In this document: one piece after another, positions 1 through 8,772 of the stretch | Numbering within the stretch: the first letter of the stretch is position 1 | Layout of the letters: each line of letters starts with the position of its first letter | Source of the DNA: Methylorubrum populi | GTDB lineage: Bacteria > Pseudomonadota > Alphaproteobacteria > Rhizobiales > Beijerinckiaceae | NCBI RefSeq assembly: GCF_002355515.1 | Contig: NZ_AP014809.1 | Location: forward strand, 5,232,501-5,296,500 | Length of the DNA: 64,000 nt | Direction: 5' to 3' | Program-made: the position numbers and the translations under genes | Notes under the pieces: generated by a model | What the model saw: only the letters and a program-made list of their open reading frames with translations | The model's database searches: none | Told to the model about the DNA's origin: nothing

Positions 1-1
1 C

Positions 2-457
2 GCGCAGATCGATGCCCTCGCCCGCATCAGCCTGTGGGAGGCGGGGCTCGATTTCGATCACGGCACCGGCCACGGTGTCGGCGCCTTCCTCTCGGTCCAC
101 GAGGGGCCGCAGCGCATCGCCAAGACCGGCACCGTGGCGCTGAAGCCCGGCATGATCCTCTCGAACGAGCCGGGCTACTACCGGAGCCGCGCCTACGGCA
201 TCCGCATCGAGAACCTGATCCTCGTCGAGGAGCGGACCATTTCCGGCGGCGATCGGCCGATGCTCGGCTTCGAGACCCTGACGCTCGCTCCGATCGACCG
301 GCGCCTGATCGATCCGTCCCTGCTCGCCCCGGCGGAGGTGGAATGGCTCGACGCCTATCACGCGCGGGTGCGCGCGGCGCTCGCACCCGACCTCGACGGG
401 CCGGTGCGGGGCTGGCTGGAGGCGGCGACGCGGCCACTCGCCGAGGCCGCCGCGTGA
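2..457 (+). CDS. Xaa-Pro aminopeptidase (aminopeptidase P), C-terminal part, cut by window edge
   Basis: The first 151 codons visible form the end of an M24-family metallopeptidase, which removes N-terminal residues that precede proline. The catalytic 'pita-bread' signature is seen: GTGHGVGAFLSVHEGP, with the metal/proton-shuttle histidines, then SNEPGYY and GIRIENL, which carry the distal metal-ligand glutamates. The C-terminal tail resembles the aminopeptidase P extension ending in LDAYHARVRAALAP. The start lies upstream of base 1. Its TGA stop overlaps the GTG start of the next gene, so the two are probably co-translated. Confidence 0.93.
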   Translation, partial: AQIDALARISLWEAGLDFDHGTGHGVGAFLSVHEGPQRIAKTGTVALKPGMILSNEPGYYRSRAYGIRIENLILVEERTISGGDRPMLGFETLTLAPIDRRLIDPSLLAPAEVEWLDAYHARVRAALAPDLDGPVRGWLEAATRPLAEAAA

Positions 458-933
458 ACGCGCCCACCCGTCCCGCGATCCTGTTCGTCTGTCTCGGCAA
501 CATCTGCCGTTCGCCGCTCGCCGAAGCCGCCTTCAGGAGCGAGGCGGCGCGGATCGGGCTCGACGTGATGGTCGATTCCGCCGGCACCAGCGACTGGCAT
601 GTGGGCGAGCCGCCCGACGCCCGCGCGATCGCCGTGGCGCGGGCGCACGGCGTCGAGATTGCCGGCTATCGCGGGCGTCAGGTGACGCCGGACGATTTTG
701 AGCGGTTCGACCACGTCGTCGCCCTGGATCTCGCCAACCTCGCCAAGTTGCGCGCCCTGCGGCCGGCCGGTTCACGGGCCGCGTTGAGCCTGCTCCTCGA
801 CCACGTGCCGGGCCGGGAGGGCGAGCCGGTGGCCGACCCGTATTACGGAGCAGACGACGGCTTCGACACCACCTGGGCCGACGTGACGGCGGGCGCCCGC
901 GCCCTCGCCCGCCGCTTGGCAGAGCCGGAATGA
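454..933 (+). CDS. Low-molecular-weight protein-tyrosine-phosphatase family protein
   Basis: A 159-residue cytoplasmic phosphatase. The P-loop CLGNICRS (Cys13, Arg19, C-X5-R-S) is next to the N terminus, and the general-acid motif DPYYG (Asp128) is near the C terminus, exactly as in the LMW-PTP family. The GTG start at 454 overlaps the upstream TGA, and the stop overlaps the ATG of the next gene (ATGA). LMW-PTP homologues can dephosphorylate sugar-phosphate adducts on proteins (protein-ribulosamine 5-phosphatase activity is known for the human enzyme). Because the next gene encodes a fructosamine-kinase-like protein, I infer a role in deglycation rather than tyrosine signalling, but arsenate reductase-like or phosphotyrosine roles cannot be excluded. 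Confidence 0.93.
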   Translation: MNAPTRPAILFVCLGNICRSPLAEAAFRSEAARIGLDVMVDSAGTSDWHVGEPPDARAIAVARAHGVEIAGYRGRQVTPDDFERFDHVVALDLANLAKLRALRPAGSRAALSLLLDHVPGREGEPVADPYYGADDGFDTTWADVTAGARALARRLAEPE

Positions 934-1736
934 ACGTCCTCGCCCGCCGGGCGGCGGACCTGCTCGGCATCTCCGTCGCCGAGGCTCGGCCGATGGCGGG
1001 CGGCGATCTGTCCCAATGCATGCGCCTGCGGCTGGAGGACGGACGCGAGGCGGTGGCCAAGACCGGACCGGCGCCGCCGGAGGAGGCCCGGATGCTCGCG
1101 GCCATCGCCGCGACCGGCGCGCCCGCCCCCGCCGTGCTGGCCGTGGACGCGACGCTGCTCGTCCTCGAAGCCCTGCCCGATACCGGTGCCGGGCCGGGCG
1201 CCGAGGCCGACCTCGGTCAGGTCGTTGCCCGCCTGCACGCCGCCGCGGGCGAGCGCTACGGCTGGCACGCCGACTACGCCTTCGGTCCCGTGGCCATCGC
1301 GAATGCGTGGGCCGAGGACTGGCCCGCCTTCTGGGGCGAGCGCCGCCTGCTCTGTCATGCCGGCCACCTCCCCGTCCCGCTGTTCCAGCGGGTCGAGCGG
1401 CTGGCGGGAGACCTGAGGAGCCGCCTGCCGGAACGGCCCCGCGCCGCCCTGCTCCACGGTGACCTGTGGAGCGGCAACGTCCTCACTGCCGGCGACCGGG
1501 TCTCGGGACTGATCGATCCGGCCTGCTATTACGGTCATGCCGAAGTCGATCTGGCGATGCTGAGCCTGTTCGGCCGTCCCGGTCCCGCGTTCCGCATCGC
1601 CTATGGGCCGTCGGAACCCGGCGCGTCGGAGCGTGCGGCGATCTACAAGCTTTGGCCGGCGCTGGTGCATCGGCGCCTGTTCGGCGCCGGCTACGACGGC
1701 CTGGTCGAAGGGTGTCTGGAGGCGGCGGGCGCCTGA
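930..1736 (+). CDS. Fructosamine/ketosamine-3-kinase family protein
   Basis: A 268-residue kinase of the fructosamine-3-kinase/aminoglycoside phosphotransferase fold. The catalytic loop HGDLWSGN (His176, Asp178, Asn183) and the metal-binding IDPACYYGH (Asp196) are diagnostic of the fructosamine kinase branch. Bacterial members phosphorylate ribulosamines or erythrulosamines on proteins, which destabilises the adduct and repairs glycation. The start codon overlaps the stop of the LMW phosphatase, so both proteins are likely made in fixed ratio. The phosphatase would remove the 5-phosphate from adducts formed by ribose 5-phosphate, and the kinase would add the 3-phosphate. Substrate preference is inferred from family and context. 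Confidence 0.92.
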   Translation: MNVLARRAADLLGISVAEARPMAGGDLSQCMRLRLEDGREAVAKTGPAPPEEARMLAAIAATGAPAPAVLAVDATLLVLEALPDTGAGPGAEADLGQVVARLHAAAGERYGWHADYAFGPVAIANAWAEDWPAFWGERRLLCHAGHLPVPLFQRVERLAGDLRSRLPERPRAALLHGDLWSGNVLTAGDRVSGLIDPACYYGHAEVDLAMLSLFGRPGPAFRIAYGPSEPGASERAAIYKLWPALVHRRLFGAGYDGLVEGCLEAAGA

Positions 1737-1828
1737 GACGCCCGCCCCTTGATCGCTTCGCTGCCGCTCGCGATGACGGAGAGGACGCCGGACGGGGGCG
1801 ACCGGAGGCTCCCGTCGAAAGAAATCGC

Positions 1829-2212
1829 TCAGAACATTCCGTTCGAATTGGCGGAGGTCTCGGGCAGGATCTGCAGCACGTCCCAGTGCTCGACGATCCG
1901 GCCCGCGTCATCGAGCCGGAAGATGTCGATGGCCGCGTAGTCGTGGTTGCCCGGCCAGTGCTGGAGACAATGCAGCACGACGAGATCGCCCTCGGCGATC
2001 GCCCGCTTCACCTCGACCCGCTTGCCCGGCCACTCGCGGGCCATGCGCTCGAAATAGGCGATGAATCCGTCCTTGCCGCTGGCGACGTGCGGGTTGTGCT
2101 GGATGTAGTCGTCGCCGGCGTAGCGCTCGATCGCCTCCCTCGGCCGGCACGCGTTGAACATCAGCTCGTAGAAGGCGATGACGGTCGCCTTGTTCGCCGC
2201 GAGGTCGGTCAT
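1829..2212 (-). CDS. SnoaL-like / nuclear transport factor 2 fold protein
   Basis: A 127-residue protein starting [20 protein letters not shown], with the alpha+beta cone motif [19 protein letters not shown] and the C-terminal HWDVLQ typical of SnoaL-like polyketide-cyclase/isomerase relatives. The ATG at 2212 is preceded by a GGAG about 9 nt upstream; a longer open frame to 2326 has no homology-like sequence. Such proteins are small-molecule-binding or isomerase enzymes of unknown substrate. Convergent with the kinase gene at its 3' end and transcribed independently of the ABC gene. No specific function is assigned. Confidence 0.85.
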   Translation of the reverse strand: MTDLAANKATVIAFYELMFNACRPREAIERYAGDDYIQHNPHVASGKDGFIAYFERMAREWPGKRVEVKRAIAEGDLVVLHCLQHWPGNHDYAAIDIFRLDDAGRIVEHWDVLQILPETSANSNGMF

Positions 2213-2365
2213 CCTGTCGCTCCGAGCGTGAACGGGCGCGATCACGCCGCCTTCCTGCGACCCTCGCGGCCTCGCGCCGTCCACCATGCCCGAACGGCGG
2301 CGGTTCGTCGTCGGCCGCGGACTCAACCGGACAGGGCCGGGATGAGGCCCGGCTGTGAACGGCCC

Positions 2366-4492
2366 CTACTCCGCCGGTGCCGGCATCGCCGACATCCGCG
2401 GCTCGAACCGGCCGTCGCCGGCCGGCTTCATCTCGACCCGCCGGTCGTGGTGCTTGTTCAGGGTCGAGCGGTGGCCGATCGAGACGATGGTGGTGCCGGG
2501 GAGGGTCTCGCGCAGCATCCGGTAGATCTCGGCCTCGGTCTCCTCGTCGAGGGCGGCGGTCGATTCGTCGAGGAACAGCCAGTCGGGCTTGGCCAGGATC
2601 GCCCGCGCGATGGCCAGCCGCTGCTGTTCGCCGCCCGACAGGCGACGGTCCCAGCTATCGACCACGTCGAGTTGGTCGGCGAGTTGCGGCAGCCGCGCGG
2701 CGCGCAAGGCGTCGCGGATCGCCTCGTCGGAGAAGTGATCGACCGTCTGCGGGTAGGCCACCGCGCCGCGGAGCGAGCCGAGGGGGAGGTAGGGCCGCTG
2801 CGGCAGAACCAGCGCCGACTGTCCGGCCGGCACATCGACCCGGCCCTTGCCGAACGGCCAGATCCCGGCGATCGCCCGGAACAGGGTCGACTTGCCCGAG
2901 CCCGATGGGCCGGTGACCAGGGTCGCACCGCCCTTCGGCAGTTCGAGCGCGTTCGCCCGCACGATCTCGCGGCCGTCGGGCAGTGCCAGCGTCAGGTCGT
3001 GGGCGCTGACGGCACCGGCGGTGTCGTTGCCGCTGGCAAGGCCGTAGCCGGCGCCGGCCAGCGCCTCGGCCTTGGTCATCGCCCGCTTGAACGAGCCGAG
3101 ACGGATCGTGTTCGCCTTGTAGGCGGCGAGGATGGTGTAGGAGTTGATGAAGAAGTTCAGCGAGTTCTGGACGTTGCTGAACGCGTTCGACGTCTGCTGC
3201 AGCGCGCCCAGGGTGATCTTCTTGGCGAAGAACGAGGGGGCGGCGATCACGAGGGGGAAGATCGTGCTCGCCTGCCGGTAGCTGAAGGTGAAGGCGATCA
3301 GCTTGATGCGCCGGAAGATGATGCCGACGTAGTTGTCGACGATGGCGTGGAACAGGCTGGCCAGCCGCGAGGATTCGGCCCGCTCGCCCCGCAGCAGCGC
3401 GATCTGCTCCGAGTAGATGCGGTTGCGCGCCAGCGCGAAGCGGAAATCCGCCTCGACCTGCTCCTGCCGATAGTCGAGGCCGATGAGCGGCTTGCCGATC
3501 AGGTGGGTCAGCCACGTGCCGACCACGGCGTAGGCGATCACCAGCCAGACCAGGAAGCCCGGGATCACCGTGTCGGTGAACGGCAGCACGAAGTCGCGCG
3601 AGAGCGTCCACAGGATGACGATGAAGGAGACGAGCTGAGCGGCCTGCGACAGCAGCCGGGTCGAGAGCGTCGTGGTCTGGGCGATGAAGTTGTTGACGTC
3701 CGACTGGATGCGCTGATCTGGGTTGTCGGCGTGCTCGTCGACGAAGGGGATGCGGTAATGCGTGCCCTGCCCCAGCCAGCGCTCGTACAGATTGTGGGTG
3801 AGCCAAGTGCGCCAGCGCAGCTGCAGGCCCGAATCGACGTAGATGTCGAACATGCCGATCACGACGTTGAGGATCGCGAGCGGCACGAAGATGTAGCCGA
3901 GCTGGTACCAGAAGGCCGCCGCGTCGAACTCCTGCAGCGCGTTGTACATGTCGCGGTAGAAGAAGTTGAACCGCAGGGTCAGCGCCACGTCGGCGAAATT
4001 CACGAAGATCGACAGCGCCACGAGATTGCGGCCGATCTGCCCTTCCGTGCGACCGAAGCGGCGGAACATGCCGATCTCCCGACTCGGGGCGTCGTGGCTC
4101 GCGAAATAGGGGTCGGCGATCAGGGTGATGTCCCGGATCGGCTTCCAGTGGGAGATGGCGAGCACGATGCCGCCGAACACCACCGATCCGGTGGCCGCGA
4201 AATCCGGCGGCAGCAGCGCCGCGACGGTGGCGGGCAGCGCGCCCACGGCGGCGAGCGTCTTGGCGCCGGCCAGCACGAGGTAGCCGATTCCGTAGACCGA
4301 GACGAAGATCTTGAGGTAGGCCGAGAGGGTGTTCGAGGCCAGCAGGATGCCCGCCATCGCGAAGCCCGCGAGCGAGACGTAGAGCGGCGGACTCGGGATC
4401 CCCGGCAAGATCACTGGGATGGCCAGCAGCAGGAGCGCGAAGAGCGCGGTCAGCACGGCCTGGATGCCGAGCCTGCTCTTGTATGCGGCCAC
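2366..4492 (-). CDS. SbmA/BacA-type ABC transporter, fused permease and ATPase
   Basis: A 708-residue half-transporter. The first ~130 residues hold about four hydrophobic segments that precede the usual SbmA/BacA-like membrane domain (motif NPDQRIQSDV near residue 240). The ATPase has Walker A GPSGSGKST, signature LSGGEQQR and Walker B WLFLDESTAALDEETE. Family members (YddA, Rv1819c, BclA) import peptides or cobalamin, or export lipids/very-long-chain fatty acids, in the inner membrane. I chose GTG 4492 because AAGGAG lies about 8 nt upstream; an earlier GTG at 4516 lacks a good ribosome site. The N-terminal membrane extension is longer than that of the minimal family members. Confidence 0.92.
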   Translation of the reverse strand: MAAYKSRLGIQAVLTALFALLLLAIPVILPGIPSPPLYVSLAGFAMAGILLASNTLSAYLKIFVSVYGIGYLVLAGAKTLAAVGALPATVAALLPPDFAATGSVVFGGIVLAISHWKPIRDITLIADPYFASHDAPSREIGMFRRFGRTEGQIGRNLVALSIFVNFADVALTLRFNFFYRDMYNALQEFDAAAFWYQLGYIFVPLAILNVVIGMFDIYVDSGLQLRWRTWLTHNLYERWLGQGTHYRIPFVDEHADNPDQRIQSDVNNFIAQTTTLSTRLLSQAAQLVSFIVILWTLSRDFVLPFTDTVIPGFLVWLVIAYAVVGTWLTHLIGKPLIGLDYRQEQVEADFRFALARNRIYSEQIALLRGERAESSRLASLFHAIVDNYVGIIFRRIKLIAFTFSYRQASTIFPLVIAAPSFFAKKITLGALQQTSNAFSNVQNSLNFFINSYTILAAYKANTIRLGSFKRAMTKAEALAGAGYGLASGNDTAGAVSAHDLTLALPDGREIVRANALELPKGGATLVTGPSGSGKSTLFRAIAGIWPFGKGRVDVPAGQSALVLPQRPYLPLGSLRGAVAYPQTVDHFSDEAIRDALRAARLPQLADQLDVVDSWDRRLSGGEQQRLAIARAILAKPDWLFLDESTAALDEETEAEIYRMLRETLPGTTIVSIGHRSTLNKHHDRRVEMKPAGDGRFEPRMSAMPAPAE

Positions 4493-4729
4493 GCGGATCA
4501 CTCCTTCTCGCTGCACCGGCCCTGCCCCATCCCGGTTACGGATGACGCGCCGGCCGCCGGGTTCAATCGCCGAATGCGGCGCCCCTGGCTATCCGTCGTG
4601 GCGAGAACGTGGCGCGGGACCGCAGCTGTCACGTGAAATTTCGGTCATGTCATGGCCCGGGGCCGCGGCTCGTCAGCGGTGCGCGGGCCGGGTGCGACAC
4701 CGTGAACAGGTGCCGAACCCGCGTCGCGG

Positions 4730-5059
4730 TCAGTTCGCGTCCCAGTTCCAGTCGCCGTAATCGGGCTCGCGGCAGCGGTAGCCGATCGGGCATTGCGGGT
4801 TGTCGCGGGTGGGGACGAAGCGCAGTTCGGCGATCTCGGTGATCTCGCAGAAGCTGCGGTCGCGCACGAAGCGCTCGGGCGGGCGCCCGCCGAAGCCGAG
4901 CGTCACCACGCCTTCGGCCTTCACCATGGCCATCGCCTCAGCGCAGGTCGGGCGCGCCGTCTGCGTGCGCGCCTGGGCGAATGCGGGAGCAAGGGCGATG
5001 GGCGACGTCAGAAGGGGCGCCAATGCCGAGCCCAGAACGGCGAGGGTGACAGGTTTCAT
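4730..5059 (-). CDS. Small secreted cysteine-containing protein, unknown function
   Basis: A 109-residue protein with a clear signal peptide (MKPVTLAVLGSALAPLLTS through APAFA-QA). The mature part has four cysteines: one in RPTCAEA, one in RSFCEIT and two in the C-terminal PQCPIGYRCREPD, suggesting two disulfides in the periplasm. The C-terminal end is acidic and aromatic (DYGDWNWD). Likely start ATG 5059; a GTG just upstream at 5062 is in frame. No family recognised. Stands alone between the ABC gene and a divergent membrane protein. Confidence 0.8.
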   Translation of the reverse strand: MKPVTLAVLGSALAPLLTSPIALAPAFAQARTQTARPTCAEAMAMVKAEGVVTLGFGGRPPERFVRDRSFCEITEIAELRFVPTRDNPQCPIGYRCREPDYGDWNWDAN

Positions 5060-5397
5060 CACGCGGGTACGGCCGACGGCCGGTTGCGGCCGCCAAGCTT
5101 GACCATGGCAGGTTCCGCTTGCGCCGGGAAGGGGTTGCCGTGCCTCTGCCGCATTCGGAGAGTGTATCCTGGCCTACGGGCCACGCTGGGCCCGTCCGGT
5201 CCGCACCGCCCTGCGACCGGGGCCGAATCATCCGGTGGATGGGAGCGGAGCCGAACGATGGCGGCCCTGTGGATCCTCAACCTTGAGGTGCCGCGCCGAG
5301 GACGGGCCGCGCCGGTGGCCTGGAGCGGCGCCACGCGCGCCTCGGCTGAGGCGTACCCGCGATGCGCGATTGCTGAAAGCTATTTTTGGACGCTAGG
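5060..5397. other. Intergenic region, no gene seen
   Basis: This 338-bp divergent region separates the small secreted protein (minus strand) from the single-pass membrane protein (plus strand). Short open frames on both strands show no family motif. It must carry both promoters, but I could not place a convincing -35/-10 pair. Confidence 0.6.
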
Positions 5398-6099
5398 ATG
5401 ACGATGTCGGGAGCAGAAGCGCACGAGACGGCGTTCGGGACGACGATGGCGGACGGCGCGCAGAACGTGGACGGGAAGGACGCGACGCGGGAGGCTCCCC
5501 CCTCGGCCCTGTCGCGACGTCTGATGATCCCCGTCATCCTCGCCGCGGGCTGGGGGGCGCTGTTCGCCTACACGCTGATCGTGCTCACCGATGACGGGCC
5601 GGTTGCGGCGCATGCCGGGCACACCCGGCTCGCGGCGGCGGACGGGATCGACCTGCCGGAGGTGCGCCTGCCCGAACCGGAGCGGCCGCCAGCACCCGCC
5701 GCCAGCGCCCAGCCGCGGGTGCTCACGGTTGCCGCTCCCGCTCCGCCGCTGGACACCGTCGTTGCCCCGGTCGAGCCGCGGCCCGCCGCGCCGCTTGTGG
5801 AGCGGGCGGCCTTCGTCGGGATCTGGGGGCCGACCCCGGTCGCCTGCGGCCAGCGCCAGCGCCGCCGCGGCTTCCTGCCCGCCACCATCACCGAGGACGG
5901 CGCCAAGGCCGGGCGCACCGTCTGCCGCTTCCGCAACAATCGCCGCGAGGGAAGCGCCTGGACCATGGCCGCCGATTGCAGTGAGCGCGGCCGGCGCTGG
6001 ACCTCCCAGGTCCGCCTCCTCGTCGAGCATGACCGGCTCACTTGGACGAGCGGCAAGGGCCAAGCGAACTATATCCGCTGCGGACGCAAATCCGACTGA
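5398..6099 (+). CDS. Single-pass membrane protein with proline-rich linker, unknown function
   Basis: A 233-residue protein. There is one membrane helix (MIPVILAAGWGALFAYTLIVL, about residues 43-63), then a Pro/Ala-rich periplasmic linker to about residue 140, then a compact C-terminal domain starting FVGIWGPTPVACGQ and containing three or four cysteines (VCRF, ADCSE, IRCGRK). The C-terminal domain resembles small lipocalin-like 'FxGxW' domains that report protein size-exclusion or ligand binding, but I cannot name it. Starts possible at ATG 5398 or 5404; an in-frame TTG at 5386 is less likely. Monocistronic. Confidence 0.8.
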   Translation: MTMSGAEAHETAFGTTMADGAQNVDGKDATREAPPSALSRRLMIPVILAAGWGALFAYTLIVLTDDGPVAAHAGHTRLAAADGIDLPEVRLPEPERPPAPAASAQPRVLTVAAPAPPLDTVVAPVEPRPAAPLVERAAFVGIWGPTPVACGQRQRRRGFLPATITEDGAKAGRTVCRFRNNRREGSAWTMAADCSERGRRWTSQVRLLVEHDRLTWTSGKGQANYIRCGRKSD

Positions 6100-6152
6100 G
6101 GCTCTGCCTCCCTCTTCCTCGTAAACCGGCGGTCGCGTTTCGAGCTGATGCG

Positions 6153-7079
6153 TCAGGCCGCATCGGCCGCGGCAAACCGCAGCCGCAGCGCGCCGGCCCG
6201 GAACACGACCCGCTCCGGCATGAACCGCCACAGACGCTCGGCGCCTTCGATCCGCTCCTCCGCCGCCGGTTCGAGGACGACCTCGGTGCGCCCGCTCATC
6301 TGCAGCAGATCGCCGGTCGCGAAATCCGGAAAGACGATCCCTGCCCGCGGGTTCTCCAGCATGTTGCCCAGCGTGTTGAAGAAGCGGTTGCCGGAATAAT
6401 CGGGGATCGTGAGGCGGCCCTCCGCGTCGACCCGCACGAAGCCGGCCGGACCGCCCCTGTGCGAGACATCGATCTGCCGCCGTCCGCCCGCCTCCTCGAC
6501 GGCGCTCGCGACGAAGAAGGTTTCCGCGGCCGCGACGACTGCCCGCGCCGCCGCATCGAGCCGGTCCGACACGCGCGGGCGGGGACGGGAGGCCCACGGC
6601 ACGTCCGGGCCGACTTCGTGCCGAATGCGGATGTATTGCGGGCAGTTTCCGAAACTCTGCTCGACGCGGACTGCAAATCCCTCCGGTCCGCTCCGCTCGA
6701 TCCGTCCGTTCAAGCGGTTGCGGCGACGCGTGGCCAGTTCGATCCCAAGCAGGGCCACGCCCTCCTCGTCCCGCAGGCCGGCCTCGGCCGGGTCGTCGGG
6801 ATCGCGCGGCGCCTCCACCCGAAGCTGGAACGGGTCCGGCGCATGGAGGAAGCCCGGCGCACCCTCCCGCAGCGTCGCCCAGGGGCGGCCGTCCGCGTCC
6901 ACGCTCCCGATCACCGCGAAGGGCAGGAGCGGGAAGAACGCCCGGTGCTGCTCGTTCAGGTGATCGCGGATCACCCGCGGGCCGAGTTCCGCCATCCGGC
7001 CGGCGATGCCGACATGCTCCTGGATCGCCACCTCGCCCCGGTGCCAGGGAGAGGATGGGTTGGCGGCCTGCCTGCTCAT
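6153..7079 (-). CDS. Pyridoxamine 5'-phosphate oxidase-like FMN-binding protein
   Basis: A 308-residue cytoplasmic protein of the split-barrel FMN-binding superfamily. Seen are [17 protein letters not shown] (first strand pair), [17 protein letters not shown] and the C-terminal repeat domain [15 protein letters not shown]. The two-copy arrangement is typical of the pyridoxamine oxidase-like proteins often fused to ferredoxin reductases; here the reductase part is absent. Start ATG 7079 overlaps the GST stop by 4 bp (ATGA), so it is the second gene of a GST operon, opposite a LysR regulator. A flavin-dependent reduction of small electrophiles would fit the GST partner; the substrate is unknown. 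Confidence 0.88.
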   Translation of the reverse strand: MSRQAANPSSPWHRGEVAIQEHVGIAGRMAELGPRVIRDHLNEQHRAFFPLLPFAVIGSVDADGRPWATLREGAPGFLHAPDPFQLRVEAPRDPDDPAEAGLRDEEGVALLGIELATRRRNRLNGRIERSGPEGFAVRVEQSFGNCPQYIRIRHEVGPDVPWASRPRPRVSDRLDAAARAVVAAAETFFVASAVEEAGGRRQIDVSHRGGPAGFVRVDAEGRLTIPDYSGNRFFNTLGNMLENPRAGIVFPDFATGDLLQMSGRTEVVLEPAAEERIEGAERLWRFMPERVVFRAGALRLRFAAADAA

Positions 7080-7702
7080 GACGGATCTCCCACCGCGTTC
7101 AGGCCGACCGGCGAAGCCGGCAGCGCCACGAAGCCCGGCAGCGCCTCGATGCGGGCGAGCCACGCGCGGACATGGCGGTAGGCCGCGAGATCGACGTTCC
7201 CCTCGGGGGCGGCGGCGATGTAGCTGTAGAGCGCCACGTCGGCGATGGTCGGGCGCTCGGCGGCGATCCAGTCGCGGGACGACAGTTCCGCCTCGATCAG
7301 CGCCAGGATCCGGTGGGCGCGGGCGATCACCTCCTCCACGTCGAAATGCGCCCCGAACAGGGTGACGAGGCGCGCGGCGCAGGGGCCGAAGGCGATTTGT
7401 CCGGCCGCGACCGAGAGCCAGCGCTGCACCCGCGCCGCCCCCTCCGCATCCTCGGGCAGCCAGTCGCCGCGCCCGAGCTTCTTCGCGAGATAGACGAGGA
7501 TGGCGTTCGAATCCGGCACGATCACCCCCTCGTCGTCGAGGACGGGCACCTGCCCGAATGGGTTGAGCGCCAGGAACTCGCGTGAGCGGTTCTGGCCGGC
7601 GGCAAAATCGACCTCGACCGCCTCGTAGGGCTGGCCGAGCAGCGACAGGAACAGGCGCGCCCGGTGGGCATGGCCCGAAAGCGTCAGGCTGTAGAGCTTC
7701 AT
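7076..7702 (-). CDS. Glutathione S-transferase family protein
   Basis: A 208-residue soluble GST. N-terminal thioredoxin-fold domain has [19 protein letters not shown], the cis-proline motif [10 protein letters not shown] and the glutathione gamma-glutamyl-contact [11 protein letters not shown] (about residues 50-75). The helical C-terminal domain carries the N-capping motif [12 protein letters not shown]. The start at 7702 has a strong GGGAGGAG Shine-Dalgarno 9 nt upstream. First gene of a two-gene unit with the FMN protein and divergent from the LysR gene at 7848, which very likely regulates it. Confidence 0.93.
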   Translation of the reverse strand: MKLYSLTLSGHAHRARLFLSLLGQPYEAVEVDFAAGQNRSREFLALNPFGQVPVLDDEGVIVPDSNAILVYLAKKLGRGDWLPEDAEGAARVQRWLSVAAGQIAFGPCAARLVTLFGAHFDVEEVIARAHRILALIEAELSSRDWIAAERPTIADVALYSYIAAAPEGNVDLAAYRHVRAWLARIEALPGFVALPASPVGLNAVGDPS

Positions 7703-7754
7703 CGCGTCATCTCCTCCCGGCCGCGGGGGCCGGCCATGCGAGGGATCAGACTGT

Positions 7755-7814
7755 TTATTCGCTCCCGGGTGAACCGGGATTGTGGGCAAGCGACTGTTGC
7801 GTGAAGCGGAATAA
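7755..7814. promoter_or_regulatory. Candidate LysR operator in the GST/LysR divergent spacer
   Basis: The 145-bp spacer between the divergent starts contains TTATTCGCT (7755-7763) and its near complement AGCGGAATAA (7805-7814), and between them the palindrome CCCGG-GTGAA-CCGGG (7764-7778). Inverted repeats in a LysR divergon are the usual site of autoregulation and target activation. Assignment is inference from position and symmetry. Confidence 0.4.
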
Positions 7815-7847
7815 TCGCCACGCTGTCCGCGACAGGGAGGCGCTGCG

Positions 7848-8756
7848 ATGGATCGGCTTCAGGGCATGCGGGTGTTCGTGCGGGTTGCCGAGAGCGGTGG
7901 CTTTGCCGGCGCGGCGCGGGCGCTCAACATGAGCCCACCGGCGGTGACGCGGGCGGTGGCCGCGCTCGAAGCCGCCATCGGGGCGCGGCTCCTCATCCGC
8001 ACCACCCGCTCGGTGAAGCTCACCGAGGCGGGCGGGCGCTATCTGGAAGATTGCCGCCGGATCTTTTCGGAGCTTGCCGAAGCCGAGGCCGCCGCAGCGG
8101 GCTCGGCCGCCACGCCCACCGGCACCCTGACGCTGACGGCGCCGGTGCAGTTCGGGCGCCTCTACGTGCTGCCGCTGGCGACCGAGTACCTCACCCACCA
8201 TTCCGCGGTCGCCGTGCGGACGCTGTTCCTCGACCGGATCGTCAACATGGTCGAGGAGGGCATCGATGTCGGCGTGCGGATCGGGCATCTCGCCGATTCC
8301 GGGCTCACCGCGGTCCGGGTCGGCAGCGTGCGCCGGGTCGTGTGCGCGGCGCCGCTCTATCTGGAGCGGCGCGGCGTGCCGACGGCCCCGCGCGACCTGC
8401 GCGGGCACGCGGTGATCGGCTCATCGAATCCCGGCAGCCTGTCGGAATGGCGGTTCGGGCGCGAGCAGCGGACGGTCGTCACCATTGAGCCCCGGCTGAC
8501 CTGCAACACGGTGGATGCGGTGCTCGCCGCGGCCGTGGAGGGCTGGGGGATCGCGCGGCTCCTGTCCTATCAGGTCGCGCCGGCCCTGGCCGAGGGACGC
8601 CTGCGCCTGCTGCTCGAAGAGCACGAGGCGGCGCCCGTCCCGATCCACGTGGTGAGCCCGGAAGGGCGGCGGGCGCCGGCCAAGGTGCGGGCCTTCGTCG
8701 ATCTCGCCGCGGCACGGCTGCGCGCCGACCCGCGGGTGAACCCGGCCGCCCCGTGA
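7848..8756 (+). CDS. LysR-family transcriptional regulator
   Basis: A 302-residue regulator. The N-terminal winged helix is clear: [40 protein letters not shown] (residues 10-50), followed by the linker helix and a periplasmic-binding-like effector domain ending in [14 protein letters not shown]. This sequence type belongs to the large single-effector LysR group often adjacent to GSTs and oxidoreductases. Divergent from the GST/FMN operon, hence probable regulator of it and of itself. Ends 16 bp from the convergent reductase gene. Confidence 0.94.
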   Translation: MDRLQGMRVFVRVAESGGFAGAARALNMSPPAVTRAVAALEAAIGARLLIRTTRSVKLTEAGGRYLEDCRRIFSELAEAEAAAAGSAATPTGTLTLTAPVQFGRLYVLPLATEYLTHHSAVAVRTLFLDRIVNMVEEGIDVGVRIGHLADSGLTAVRVGSVRRVVCAAPLYLERRGVPTAPRDLRGHAVIGSSNPGSLSEWRFGREQRTVVTIEPRLTCNTVDAVLAAAVEGWGIARLLSYQVAPALAEGRLRLLLEEHEAAPVPIHVVSPEGRRAPAKVRAFVDLAAARLRADPRVNPAAP

Positions 8757-8772
8757 GGCGGCCGGCAAGCGC

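Noticed and set aside
1466..4636. A 1056-codon open frame on the plus strand covering the ABC transporter
   Set aside because: It overlaps the SnoaL and ABC genes on the other strand, has arginine/glycine-rich random-like sequence and no motif; high GC makes antisense frames stay open.
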